This document shows positions 9,166-18,050 of a stretch of DNA of 31,790 bases, piece by piece. The stretch lies in the NCBI GenBank assembly GCA_023423415.1, contig JAFAFP010000182.1:1-31790 (forward strand). Reading direction: 5' to 3'. The notes under the pieces were generated by a model. It was not told the DNA's origin. It did not search any database and saw nothing but the letters and a program-made list of their open reading frames with translations. The DNA is from Pseudomonadota bacterium (GTDB lineage: Bacteria; Pseudomonadota; Alphaproteobacteria; Rhizobiales; Xanthobacteraceae). The position numbers and the translations under genes were made by a program. The stretch's first letter is position 1. Every line of letters starts with the position of its first letter.

Positions 9166-9169
<4 letters not shown>
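8150..9169 (-). CDS. ABC transporter ATP-binding protein (DppF/OppF-like)
   Basis: A 339-residue cytoplasmic ATPase. Walker A GESGSGKST lies at residues 66-74, followed by the Q-loop in MQMIFQDPFASLNARMTVG, the signature FSGGQRQRIAIARAL, Walker B FIVADEPVSALDVS and the switch histidine in FISHDLSVV. The C-terminal oligopeptide-type extension with a Cys-containing CVFRTRCPFAIDAC is typical of Dpp/Opp ATPases and often binds an iron-sulfur cluster. The start at 9169 was preferred over an upstream in-frame ATG because its ATG overlaps the stop of the preceding ATPase (ATGA, 4 bp). It pairs with the other ATPase to drive the DppB/DppC-like permeases. Confidence 0.93.
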
Positions 9170-10183
<1,014 letters not shown>

Positions 10184-10194
<11 letters not shown>

Positions 10195-11314
10195 AACGCG
10201 CCACGGCCTCTTCGTCGATTTCGATTCCGAGGCCGGGACCTTTGGGAACGATCGCGAATCCGTCGCGGATTTCGATCGGGGTCTTCAACAATTCGGTGCG
10301 CAGCGGGTTCGCGCCAAGGTCGTATTCGAGGAGGATCGGCTTGGGGATGTTGTCGGAATGCGGGCCGACCGGGAGCGATGCGATGAACTGAAGACCGGCG
10401 GCAAGCCCGACCGCGCCGCCCCAGACATGCGGCGACACGCGCAGATGGTTGGCATGGGCCAGTTCCGCGATCTTGCGGGCCTGCCAGAAACCACCGCACA
10501 GCGACAGATCTGGCTGGAGGATGTCGGCGCCACCCACATCCGTCAGTCGCTTGAAATCATGCACGGTATAAAGCGCCTCGCCGGTCGCGATCGGCATGAG
10601 GGCGCGTTTGCGCAGCGCTGAATAACCGTCGAAATCCTGCGGGCTCAACGGCTCCTCTAGCCAGCCGATCCGGTATTTCTCGATGCGCGCCATGGTGTCG
10701 AGCGCCAGATCGAGCGTGTAGTTGGAATTGATGTCGACCAGAATTTCGACATCGTCCCCGAGCAATTCGCGGGCAAGCCCCACGCGGTCCTCGTCGCTTG
10801 CCGGGCTTAGACCGACCTTAATCTTGATGGCGCGGTGACCGGCCTTGGCCATCGCCTCGATCTGCGGCCGGTAATCCGGCTCCGGTGTCTCGGTCAGATA
10901 GCCACCCGACATGTAACAGGGCACTGCTGCGATGCGTTGCCCGCCAATCAATTGCGACACGGGCAATCCGGTCGCCTTGCCCATGGCGTCCTTGCACGCG
11001 ATATCGATGCCGCTCAGCGCCCACATCAGGCCGCCCTGCACGCCGAAATGATAATGCCGCGCCAGGATCCGCGTGAAAGTGTGTTCGCTGGCGAAAACGT
11101 CCGTTCCCACCAGATAGCCCGACAAAAGCGGCTCGAACGCCTTGTTGACGGCCGGCACGCCCCAAGCCTCGCCATAGCCCACGATGCCGTTTTCAAGGGT
11201 CAGCCGCACCAGCGTCGACTGCCGCCCGGTCGCCAGCGACTTCGACATTCCATAAGCCTTCCCGGAACCGAGCGGAACGCTGAGCGCAAGGAACTGAATG
11301 GACTTGATCCGCAT
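10184..11314 (-). CDS. Enolase-superfamily enzyme, mandelate racemase subgroup (acid-sugar dehydratase or lactone cycloisomerase type)
   Basis: A 376-residue (beta/alpha)7-beta barrel enzyme and first gene of the transport operon. The catalytic set is readable: KIKVG with K164 and K166, Mg ligands D194 (ILVDINSN), E220 (WLEEP) and E246 (ATGEA), and the D269/H296 dyad (QPDLSLCGGF, SPHVWGG). The Asp-His dyad places it in the mandelate racemase subgroup rather than with muconate cycloisomerases or dipeptide epimerases. Such enzymes abstract the proton alpha to a carboxylate, commonly dehydrating acid sugars. The C-terminal GPGLGIEID recalls galactarolactone cycloisomerase-like members. I chose the ATG at 11314, with a GAAAGG box 6 bases upstream, over an ORF start 69 bases earlier. 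The substrate is unassigned. Confidence 0.88.
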
Positions 11315-11490
11315 CGAAAGCCTTTCGCCGATCAATGAAAATTGGGGCCCGGAAAGGCCCCGACCCAAAAGAGGATCAATCATGGATTATATGTGAACCA
11401 TTTTTCGCCCAAAGAGCAATAGGCTACTTTCAATTCCGCCGATTATCGCTCTATTGTAACTGAAACAGACAGGATAGGGCCAGACAGGCG
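11315..11490. promoter_or_regulatory. Divergent promoter region between the transport operon and the hydrolase gene
   Basis: This 176-base gap separates two divergent starts. It is notably more AT-rich in the middle (about 11390-11470) than the flanking genes, as expected for promoters. A hairpin with 6-bp arms GGGGCC/GGCCCC (11344-11361) sits about 30 bases upstream of the enolase-superfamily start, in its presumed 5' untranslated region. No operator matching the inverted repeats at the regulator gene was recognised. Confidence 0.4.
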
Positions 11491-12363
11491 ATGATCGAAC
11501 CAGCGAAACCGTGGACCAATTTGAGCCAAGAAGAGCACGAGTTTCAGTATAACCCGCAAAATGCCTTTCCGGATTTTGCCAAATCCCGAGAGGCGCGCGA
11601 GGCGCTCAATACACGCGCACAGGCAGAATTAACCCAGCATCGCGACATATCGTTCGGCGATCATCCGCTGCGAAAGCTCGACATCTACCCGGCGAACCAA
11701 TCCGGACCCCGGCCGGTCCACGTGTTTTTCCATGGCGGATATTGGCGCGCGCAGGACAAGGGCAGTTTTGCCTGCATCGCGCCAATGCTGGTCGAGCGCG
11801 GCATCACGACCGTCATCATGAATTACGAGTTGTGCCCGGACTCGACGCTCGACGGCGTGGCGGACTCGGCGCTGGCCGGTCTTGAATGGGTGTTCCGCAA
11901 CATCGCGACGTATGGCGGCGATCCGATGCGCGTCAGCCTGTCGGGTCATTCGGCGGGCGCACATCTGGTCGCCGAGGCGATGGCCGAAGACTGGACCGCG
12001 AGAGGCGTCGATCCCGCCTTCCTCATCGGCGCGGTGCCCGTTAGCGGCATTTTCAATCCCGAACCCGCGAAGCGCACCAGTGTAAACGCGCAGCTTAATT
12101 TGACCGAAGACATCATCGGGCGGCGCAATGTGGAGGTGCGCCCGGTGCGCGCGCCCTGCCCCGTCTCGCTGTTCGTCGGCGGGCTAGAGCCGTGGCACTG
12201 GATCGACCAGACCTATCGCTACGCGCATCACCTTCACCGTGAAGGTCTGCGTCCTGAGGTGCATGTGCTGCCGACCTACGGCCATTTCGACATCCTCAAC
12301 GATTTCGTCAATCCGGATGCGCCAATCGGTCTTAGCCTTATTAAGAGGAGCTTTGGGAAATGA
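11491..12363 (+). CDS. Alpha/beta hydrolase, arylformamidase (kynurenine formamidase)-like
   Basis: A 290-residue esterase/amidase of the alpha/beta hydrolase fold. The oxyanion motif HGGYW is at 81-85, the nucleophile elbow GHSAG at 152-156 (Ser154), and the probable catalytic His is His264 in TYGHFDIL. The acid residue is probably in GGLEPWHWID near 229-238. HGGYW plus GHSAGAH resembles bacterial and eukaryotic arylformamidase-like hydrolases that cleave N-formyl or ester bonds. It is divergent from the transport operon, and its stop overlaps the next gene by 4 bp. A role in opening an amide or lactone of the imported compound is plausible; true kynurenine metabolism is not supported by neighbours. 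Confidence 0.82.
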   Translation: MIEPAKPWTNLSQEEHEFQYNPQNAFPDFAKSREAREALNTRAQAELTQHRDISFGDHPLRKLDIYPANQSGPRPVHVFFHGGYWRAQDKGSFACIAPMLVERGITTVIMNYELCPDSTLDGVADSALAGLEWVFRNIATYGGDPMRVSLSGHSAGAHLVAEAMAEDWTARGVDPAFLIGAVPVSGIFNPEPAKRTSVNAQLNLTEDIIGRRNVEVRPVRAPCPVSLFVGGLEPWHWIDQTYRYAHHLHREGLRPEVHVLPTYGHFDILNDFVNPDAPIGLSLIKRSFGK

Positions 12364-12995
12364 CCCATGAACCAATGCGGCTAACAGTTTACGACTTCGA
12401 CACGTCTATCGCGCAATTGACGTTAGGTTCGGCGGGCATTCGATTCATTTATGCTGTCGATGGTACGGTGAGGGTGTTGAGCGCAAATGGCGATGCAGAC
12501 CTTCAAGTCGACGAGGGTTACCTGTTCGATTGCAGCGCCCGCCTGCAGGGTACTGGTTGGTTGTTTGATCTGACTGAGCGGGGCGCGCCGTTGCTTGGCG
12601 GCGAGGCGATCGCTCCGGTTCTCTCGCACATAGTGGAGCCCGATTTCGAGGGTCCTTGGCTTTTTCGGGCAGATCGAGTTTCTTCGGACTCTGGTGCCCA
12701 GACGCCGCTTCATGGACATCGCGGACCTGGTATTAGGCGGCTCGCAAAAGGTCGGATACTGGCCACTATCGGCGACAATCTAGAGCGTATCGAGGCGGGC
12801 CAGGCTTGGTTTGAGACCGGCAACGACTGGGTCATCGGAGAGAATATCAGCAAGGGCGAAAACGTTTTCGTGCGCGTTATGTTATTACCTTCCGAGTTGA
12901 AAGGTGGACTGTCGTCATTTGTTCCAGCGACTGTGGAGGAAAGCACGCGTCCTCGCTCAGTGAAATACCGCATATTTGGAGAGTTGATCGTCTAG
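12360..12995 (+). CDS. Cupin-like protein of unknown function
   Basis: A 211-residue protein with no signal peptide or membrane segment. Two beta-rich halves are visible, as in bicupins: an N-terminal part with LSANGDADLQVDEGYLFDC, and a C-terminal part with PLHGHRGPGIRRLAKGRI (possible metal-binding histidines) followed by ERIEAGQAWFETGNDWV, a pattern like the two cupin motifs. Its ATG overlaps the hydrolase stop (ATGA), so it is translated with it and likely works in the same step, as an isomerase, a sensor or a hydrolase partner. Base composition is lower in GC than in the hydrolase. The exact family was not recognised. Confidence 0.7.
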   Translation: MTHEPMRLTVYDFDTSIAQLTLGSAGIRFIYAVDGTVRVLSANGDADLQVDEGYLFDCSARLQGTGWLFDLTERGAPLLGGEAIAPVLSHIVEPDFEGPWLFRADRVSSDSGAQTPLHGHRGPGIRRLAKGRILATIGDNLERIEAGQAWFETGNDWVIGENISKGENVFVRVMLLPSELKGGLSSFVPATVEESTRPRSVKYRIFGELIV

Positions 12996-13243
12996 GCTCA
13001 GTATCTGTAATTTGCAGAGCTTGGCGGTGCTTCCCTTGAGGGTTTCTCTGTCCGCCCTTATGGCTGCAAGCAGCGATCGTGCTGTATCGGGTTTCACAAG
13101 GCAGAACGTTGCATTGACTCGAAGCAGGCTTTCTGGCCCGTTCGGTAACCCTCGCAGATCGTCCGTCCCTGCGTTCCCTCTCGGGACATCGCCCTCAAAT
13201 CAGCTTTACGGCTTCACCGCTGGCAATCAGATTCTATCGCACC

Positions 13244-13339
13244 TCATGCTTCGAACAAAGTGCCATCGCGCAGCATGGCGTGCATGATGACGGCAAGACG
13301 ACGGTTAGTGTCCGAGCACGTGGTGTAGTTTATGCGCCG
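13244..13339 (-). pseudogene. C-terminal remnant of an IS110-family transposase
   Basis: Thirty-one codons plus a stop read RLAVIMHAMLRDGTLFEA at the end, preceded by NYTTCSDTNR. This resembles the extreme C-terminus of IS110/IS116-type transposases. An in-frame stop lies immediately upstream at 13340-13342 and the IS21 element begins at 13361, so the rest of the gene is gone. In the surrounding stretch 12996-13360, I see no intact gene; the first 250 bases carry no recognisable coding signal. Confidence 0.55.
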
Positions 13340-13360
13340 TCAACGGTGTAATCCCGGGTG

Positions 13361-13422
13361 TGTGTTTCGGCGTGCAATTTTGACCCTGTTTCAGGGGTAA
13401 TCGGCATTCAATTTTGACCCCC
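13361..13422 (+). repeat. Left end of the IS21 element: two copies of the terminal repeat
   Basis: The outer copy is 13361-13387 and the inner copy 13401-13422. Both carry the core TCGGC...CAATTTTGACCC and are the transposase-binding repeats typical of IS21 left ends. Confidence 0.8.
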
Positions 13423-13475
13423 CAATTTTAATTTGGATTGGTCCATCCGTTTGGTTTTGAACGGGTGGGCAGGGG

Positions 13476-14975
13476 ATGAAGTCAGTGGATACGATTGCCA
13501 AGGTGCGCCGCGCCTTTCACGTTCAGGGTTGGTCGGTGAAGCGGATTAGCCGCGAGCTGCATGTGTCGCGCAACACGGTGCGCAAGATCCTTCGCTCAGG
13601 CGAGACGGTGTTTGGCTACGAGCGCGAGCATCAGCCGAAGCCGCGGATCGATCCCTGGCGTGCACAACTCGACGGGTTCCTAAGCGCCAATGGCATGAAG
13701 CCGCAGCGCGAACGTCTGACAGTCATCCGCATCTTCGAAGAACTTCGCGAACTCGGCTACGACGGCAGCTACGACGCGGTGCGCCGCTACGCGAAGAGCT
13801 GGGCGAAGGCGCAGGGTTCGGCGACGGCGGATGCTTACGTGCCGCTGTTCTTCGCGCCGGGCGAGGCCTACCAGTTCGACTGGAGCCACGAGATCGTTGT
13901 CATCAACGGTGTGACGACGACGGTGAAGGTCGCGCATGTCCGGCTCTGTCACAGCCGCATGATGTTCGTGCGCGCCTACTCGCGCGAGACGCAGGAGATG
14001 GTGTTCGACGCTCATGAGCGGGCCTTCGCCTTCTTCCGGGGAACCTGCACGCGTGGCATCTACGACAACATGAAGACGGCGGTGGAGACGGTCTTCATCG
14101 GCAAGGACCGGCAGTACAATCGGCGCTTTCTTCAAATGTGCAGCCATTACCTTGTCGATCCCGTCGCCTGCACGCCGGCGTCGGGCTGGGAGAAGGGTCA
14201 GGTCGAGAACCAGGTCGGCCTGGTGCGCGAACGCTTCTTCACGCCGCGGCTGCGCTTCAGGACCTATGACGAACTGAATGCCTGGCTGCTCGACCGCTGC
14301 ATCGCCTGGGCCAAGGCGCATCGCCATGTCGATCAACCCGGGCGCACGATCTGGGAGGTGTTCGAGGAAGAGCGCGGTGCGCTGGTGCCGTATCGCGGTC
14401 CCTTCGACGGGTTCCATGCGCTGCCGGTCTCCGTCGCCAAGACCTGCCTCGTGCGCTTCGACAACAACAAATACTCGGTGATGTCGACGGCCGTCGGCCG
14501 ACCGGTCGACATCCATGCCTATGCCGACCGCATCGTCATTCGCCAGGACGGCGCTGTCGTCGGTGAGCATGCCCGCTGCTTCGGGCGCGGCGAGACGGTC
14601 TACAATCCCTGGCATTACGTGCCGGTTCTGGCCCGCAAGCCCGGCGCGTTGCGCAATGGCGCGCCGTTCCGCGACTGGCCGCTTCCCTCCGCCATGGAGC
14701 GTATCCGCCGGCGACTGAAGAGCATGCATGATGGCGATCGCCAGATGGTGGAGATCCTGTCGGCGGTTCTCACCGACGGGATCGGCGCGGTCGACGCGGC
14801 CTGTCAGGAAGCGCTCGATCACGGCGTCTGCTCGTCCGCCGTCATCATCAACATCCTCACCCGGCGGCGCGATCCGGCACCGGCCGTGACAATCCTCACA
14901 CCCGACGCGCTGCGCCTGCGCCATGAACCGCAAGCCGACTGCGCCCGCTACGACAGCCTCAGGAGGGCAAGCTGA
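13476..14975 (+). CDS. istA: IS21-family transposase IstA
   Basis: A 499-residue DDE transposase. The N-terminal helix-turn-helix includes LHVSRNTVRKILRSGE (28-43). The rve-type catalytic core shows D135 (QFDWSHE), D197 (IYDNMKTAV) and E244 (GWEKGQVENQVG). A C-terminal Mu-transposase-like beta domain follows (VSVAKTCLVRFDNNKYSV). Length is normal for the family. It catalyses strand transfer with the IstB ATPase, whose ATG shares one base with this stop codon (TGATG). Confidence 0.95.
   Translation: MKSVDTIAKVRRAFHVQGWSVKRISRELHVSRNTVRKILRSGETVFGYEREHQPKPRIDPWRAQLDGFLSANGMKPQRERLTVIRIFEELRELGYDGSYDAVRRYAKSWAKAQGSATADAYVPLFFAPGEAYQFDWSHEIVVINGVTTTVKVAHVRLCHSRMMFVRAYSRETQEMVFDAHERAFAFFRGTCTRGIYDNMKTAVETVFIGKDRQYNRRFLQMCSHYLVDPVACTPASGWEKGQVENQVGLVRERFFTPRLRFRTYDELNAWLLDRCIAWAKAHRHVDQPGRTIWEVFEEERGALVPYRGPFDGFHALPVSVAKTCLVRFDNNKYSVMSTAVGRPVDIHAYADRIVIRQDGAVVGEHARCFGRGETVYNPWHYVPVLARKPGALRNGAPFRDWPLPSAMERIRRRLKSMHDGDRQMVEILSAVLTDGIGAVDAACQEALDHGVCSSAVIINILTRRRDPAPAVTILTPDALRLRHEPQADCARYDSLRRAS
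14961..14967 (+). promoter_or_regulatory. Ribosome-binding site of istB inside the 3' end of istA
   Basis: AGGAGGG lies 7 bases before the istB ATG at 14975 and within the last codons of istA. It explains how the overlapping second gene is translated and confirms its start. Confidence 0.85.
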
Positions 14976-15709
14976 TGGAACGAACCCAGGTTCTCGACCT
15001 GATGGGCAACCTCAAGCTCTACGGGATGCGCAACGCCTATGACGAGGTCATGGCCACCGGCATCAAACGCCAGCACGAACCGCCCAGGATTGTCGGTGAC
15101 CTCCTGTCGGCCGAGATCGCCGAGAAGCAGGCGCGCTCCATCAAATACCAGATGACGCTGGCCAAGCTGCCGCTCGCAAAGGACATCGACGACTTCGACT
15201 TTACCGACACCCCGGTCAATCAGGCCCTCCTGCGCGAACTCATCAATGGGACCTTCGTCGCCGACCAGCGCAACGTCGTCCTCGTCGGTGGCACCGGAAC
15301 AGGAAAGTCGCATCTGGCCATCGCCATCGCACGAGCCCTGATCCGCAACGGATCGCGCGGCCGCTTCTTTAACGTCGTCGATCTCGTCAACCGCCTCGAA
15401 GCCGAGCACCGCATCGGAAAGCAGGGCCGCTTCGCCGACTATCTGACCCGCCTCGACTTCATCATCCTCGACGAACTCGGATATCTGCCATTTGCCCAGG
15501 CCGGCGGACAGCTCCTGTTCCACCTGATCAGCCGGCTCTACGAACGGACCTCGATCATAGTCACCACTAACCTGGCATTCGGAGAATGGCCCGCCGTCTT
15601 CGGTGACGCAAAGATGACGACCGCGCTGCTTGATCGGCTCACCCATCATTGCGAGATCGTCGAGACCGGCAACGAATCCTGGCGCTTCAAGAACCGCTCT
15701 CAAAGCTAA
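14975..15709 (+). CDS. istB: IS21-family ATP-binding helper protein IstB
   Basis: A 244-residue AAA+ ATPase of the DnaC/IstB family. Walker A is GGTGTGKS (105-112), Walker B is FIILDELGY (162-170), and sensor-1 is IIVTTNL. IstB assembles on DNA and stimulates IstA-mediated transposition, controlling target choice. The sequence is full length and uninterrupted. Confidence 0.95.
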   Translation: MERTQVLDLMGNLKLYGMRNAYDEVMATGIKRQHEPPRIVGDLLSAEIAEKQARSIKYQMTLAKLPLAKDIDDFDFTDTPVNQALLRELINGTFVADQRNVVLVGGTGTGKSHLAIAIARALIRNGSRGRFFNVVDLVNRLEAEHRIGKQGRFADYLTRLDFIILDELGYLPFAQAGGQLLFHLISRLYERTSIIVTTNLAFGEWPAVFGDAKMTTALLDRLTHHCEIVETGNESWRFKNRSQS

Positions 15710-15730
15710 AGCCGAAGCGCAAACCCATCC

Positions 15731-15779
15731 GCACTTGCCGACCCTCTGCAACCCGGACCAGCGCCGGGCCGGCAAGTGC
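15731..15779 (+). terminator. Strong inverted repeat after istB
   Basis: A perfect 10-bp repeat (GCACTTGCCG / CGGCAAGTGC) encloses a second smaller stem (CCCGG/CCGGG) and starts 22 bases after the istB stop. No U-tract follows, so termination without Rho is doubtful; it may instead block transcription into or out of the element. Confidence 0.5.
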
Positions 15780-15794
15780 TGACCGCCGCACCAA

Positions 15795-15846
15795 GGGGGT
15801 CAATATTGGATGCCGATAGAGGGTCAAAGTTCAACGCCGATTGACA
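15795..15846 (-). repeat. Right end of the IS21 element: two copies of the terminal repeat
   Basis: The inner copy is 15795-15816 and the outer copy 15820-15846, in inverted orientation to the left-end copies. Spacing between the copies is shorter here (3 bases) than at the left end (13 bases). Confidence 0.8.
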
Positions 15847-16043
15847 GGCTGTCGGCCATCGAAGACGGGAAAAAGAGGGCAAGCGCCTGACGGTTTCTCA
15901 TGCGCGACACTGTGCCACCAGACGTCGGATAGATGCAAGCGTTCTCCAGATGCGTTCCATAGATCTGTGCGGCGCGATCCTGTTCGTGTTTCCGAAGTGA
16001 GCAGTTCAACACCCCAGTCGCTGGCAATCGACGGCAGCCTGAG
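15847..16043. other. Unassigned segment between IS21 and the MarR-type gene
   Basis: On the minus strand an open frame crosses this segment (stop at 15824, inside the IS end) and contains EQDRAAQIYGTHLENACIYP; a second minus frame reads DWGVELLTSETRTG. I recognise neither. It may be the cut 3' end of a gene that the IS21 element interrupted, or spacer. Confidence 0.25.
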
Positions 16044-16523
16044 CTACGACTGATCCTCATTGGCAGGTGCCGTGCCCATCTTCGCGACAATGCTACTTTG
16101 AACGGCGCCTAGGAGTTCGAGGAACTGGCGTCGTTCGTCTGCCGTGAAATTGGCCGCGGCATCGTCGACGACCTGCTTGGCAAGCGGCAGAAGTAGTGGT
16201 TTGAGGTCGCGCCCCTTGTCGGTCAGGAAGATGTTAATCTTCCGGCCGTCCTCAGCGTTCCGCTCACGCCGGATAAAACCAGACCGTTCCATAGAACGCA
16301 TTGCGGTTAACGTAGTCGGCTCCATAGTACCGACCCGGTGCGAGAGTTCGCGCTGGGTAAGGCCGTCCGCTTCCCATAGTACACGTAGGAAGTACCACAT
16401 GCCGAGAGATACGCCATAAGGTCCGATCTTCGACTGGAGGTAGCTCTGGAACAAACGGTGCGTTGCTCGGATTTGATAGCCAAGGCTTGTTTCGAACGGT
16501 AGGAGATGGCGATTTTTTGACAT
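16044..16523 (-). CDS. MarR-family transcriptional regulator
   Basis: A 159-residue winged-helix regulator. Dimerisation helices flank a central DNA-binding domain. The recognition region is LTQRELSHRVGTMEPTTLTA (55-74), and the wing is DGRKINIFLTDKGRDL (92-107), the DxRxxxxxLTxxG pattern of MarR proteins. I chose the ATG at 16523, preceded by GGAAG, over an ORF start 108 bases upstream that lies in IS sequence. MarR proteins are usually repressors released by aromatic acids, which fits the neighbouring phthalate-type module. Candidate operators are the TTAGT-type palindromes at 24965, 25030 and 21115. It sits between IS remnants, and no such palindrome is visible at its own start. Confidence 0.88.
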   Translation of the reverse strand: MSKNRHLLPFETSLGYQIRATHRLFQSYLQSKIGPYGVSLGMWYFLRVLWEADGLTQRELSHRVGTMEPTTLTAMRSMERSGFIRRERNAEDGRKINIFLTDKGRDLKPLLLPLAKQVVDDAAANFTADERRQFLELLGAVQSSIVAKMGTAPANEDQS

Positions 16524-16549
16524 CAAGACTTCCAATACACAATTTGGCC

Positions 16550-16704
16550 GATGGTGTCCCTGAAGGTGGTGTAGCTTTTGGGGAGAGTGGTCACCGGCGA
16601 TTTTCCGGTAATGTCGGGTTGCTGAAACCACAATCCGAAAGGACCACCGATGACCACCGATATGATGAACCTTCGCGCTCTGGTCGAACAGACCCCTAAC
16701 GCCT
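16550..16704 (+). pseudogene. 5' fragment of an IS256-family element (left end and first transposase codons)
   Basis: The segment begins with GATGGTGTCCCTGAAGGTGG, which matches the IS256-type terminal pattern (GTCC...GTGTA). It then runs through a leader to an ATG at 16650 behind a GAAAGGA box, coding MTTDMMNLRALVEQTPNA, the typical start of IS256-family (mutator-like) transposases. The similarity stops at about 16704, where the sequence becomes the 3' flank of the EamA gene. The element is therefore a truncated relic. Confidence 0.7.
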
Positions 16705-16720
16705 ATCTCGCAAGCGTCAG

Positions 16721-17674
16721 CTATGAGCTGATCGCGACCAGCGCCACGCCGATCGTGGCGACGATCGACGCAATGATGATACGCATATTTGGCTTAGCCT
16801 CGGTGCGCAACACGTAGGCGGCCAGATAGGCGCCGATAAACACTTCTAGCGAGCCGATGATGGCCACCACCGCGACGTCGGCATTCTGGAGCGCGAAGAA
16901 TTGAGATGTTTGGCCAAACGACATGCTGGCCGCTGCAATAAACTGCCACCGCCCGGTGTCGCGAAACAAACCCCTGAACGTTTGCCTGTATCGCTTGTTG
17001 AAAAGCGCGGCGGCGAGGTACCAGACAAGCCCCGTAACCGCTCCCACGAATGCACCTAAGGCCGGGTCCGGCAGATGTCGCATAGCCATTTTGCGCACGA
17101 CATAGGAGGCGCCGTAGGATGCCGCCGAAGCGGTTCCTAGCATCTGCCCAAGCCGCAACGACGAATAAGCTGAAGAAATGGGCCCAAGCTCGCCTGCCGG
17201 CTGGCGCAGTTTCAATTCGCCCGAAGCAACGGCCTGCGGCGATCTGTCGAAGAGGACGATCATCAGGCTCGCAACCGTGATGACCATGCCGGTAATAGCG
17301 AGTGCGGCGATCGTTTCCCCGAGAACGGCGAACGCAATCAATGCTGCGAAGAGGGGAATGAGCCGGCGGAACAGACTAGCATTGATCGCGCCAGCCAGCG
17401 CGACCGACTTGAACATCATCGTCCGACCGATGACTGTGGCAAGTACTCCCCCGACGACGAAGATCGCGATGCCCAGCCACAGCCCCTCTGTGCACAGTCC
17501 CTGTTCATAGGAGGGGCCGATGACGAACCACAATACGCCGGAGAGAAGGCAGGTTAAGACGATCGAAAGTAGAGCCCCATTGTCGCCGCGTTTGACTTTA
17601 GAGCCCTTGGCGATTGCCGCGCTTGCCGTTCCGAAGCAGAGCGCGGCCAAGAAGGCAAACCCTGCTCCGGTCAT
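16721..17674 (-). CDS. EamA/DMT-superfamily transporter
   Basis: A 317-residue inner-membrane protein with about ten hydrophobic segments arranged as two EamA repeats. The first starts MTGAGFAFLAALCFGTASAAI, and the second follows a soluble linker near residues 145-180 (SPQAVASGELKLRQPAGELG). DMT carriers export or import small metabolites by proton or solute exchange. It ends just before an IS256 relic but its C-terminus (ASIVATIGVALVAISS) looks normal, so it is probably intact. It lies on the same strand as the TRAP transporter genes, 376 bases away. Its substrate is unknown. Confidence 0.85.
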   Translation of the reverse strand: MTGAGFAFLAALCFGTASAAIAKGSKVKRGDNGALLSIVLTCLLSGVLWFVIGPSYEQGLCTEGLWLGIAIFVVGGVLATVIGRTMMFKSVALAGAINASLFRRLIPLFAALIAFAVLGETIAALAITGMVITVASLMIVLFDRSPQAVASGELKLRQPAGELGPISSAYSSLRLGQMLGTASAASYGASYVVRKMAMRHLPDPALGAFVGAVTGLVWYLAAALFNKRYRQTFRGLFRDTGRWQFIAAASMSFGQTSQFFALQNADVAVVAIIGSLEVFIGAYLAAYVLRTEAKPNMRIIIASIVATIGVALVAISS

Positions 17675-17740
17675 GCGTGCTGCGCCGCGAAGGCAATCAT
17701 ACCGCGACTGAATTCACCCCTGTGTCTACGCCGCACTTCT

Positions 17741-17880
17741 ATTGGCCTACAAGGTTCACATGGATGGTTTTCACTTGCGTAAAACTTAACAGGTCGCCGA
17801 GCTTTCCTCGCGTCCGATACGAGGACGCGCGCCTTCAGATTTGACAGAAAGGATGAAGTCCACTTCGCAGTCGAAATGCG
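17741..17880 (-). pseudogene. Degenerate 3' end of an aldehyde dehydrogenase gene (probable)
   Basis: On the minus strand one frame reads GDLLSFTQVKTIHVNL, which closely resembles the C-terminus of aldehyde dehydrogenases. A neighbouring frame just upstream reads VKSEGARPRIGREE, resembling the preceding GGxKxSGxGRE motif, so a frameshift seems to separate the two. No intact gene covers 17675-18050. A 61-codon open frame at 17786-17971 includes this upstream piece; its first 40 residues (MLPNQEHLDDGCLGIV...) were not recognised. The call rests on two short motifs. Confidence 0.4.
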
Positions 17881-18050
17881 CCTTCGAGATGAGCGTGCCG
17901 TAGTTCTCTTGGAAGGCTGAGCTTACTATTCCGAGGCAGCCGTCATCCAGATGCTCTTGGTTTGGCAACATTTGGCTCGCGCCCTAGTCGAAGTTGCGCC
18001 CCTGGCCACGCTTGCGAAAGTGGTCAGAGGCGAGATTGGAAGCTTGACGC

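Larger units (their letters stand above)
13361..15846 (+). mobile_element. Complete IS21-family insertion sequence (2486 bp)
   Basis: The element has istA and istB in the usual overlapping order and multiple terminal repeats at both ends. The boundaries are set by matching the outermost 27-bp repeats (13361-13387 and 15820-15846), both starting TGT in the inward direction, as IS21 termini do. No target-site duplication is evident: the left flank ends GGGTG and the right flank begins GGCTG. Length and gene content fit the family, and both proteins look intact, so the copy may still be active. Confidence 0.88.

Noticed and set aside
13012..13287. A 91-codon open frame on the plus strand before the IS21 element
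   Set aside because: It overlaps the IS110 tail on the opposite strand and has no recognisable motif or supported start.
13680..14933. A 417-codon open frame on the minus strand
   Set aside because: It is fully antisense to the well-supported istA gene and has no recognisable domain; high GC in the third codon position creates such shadows.
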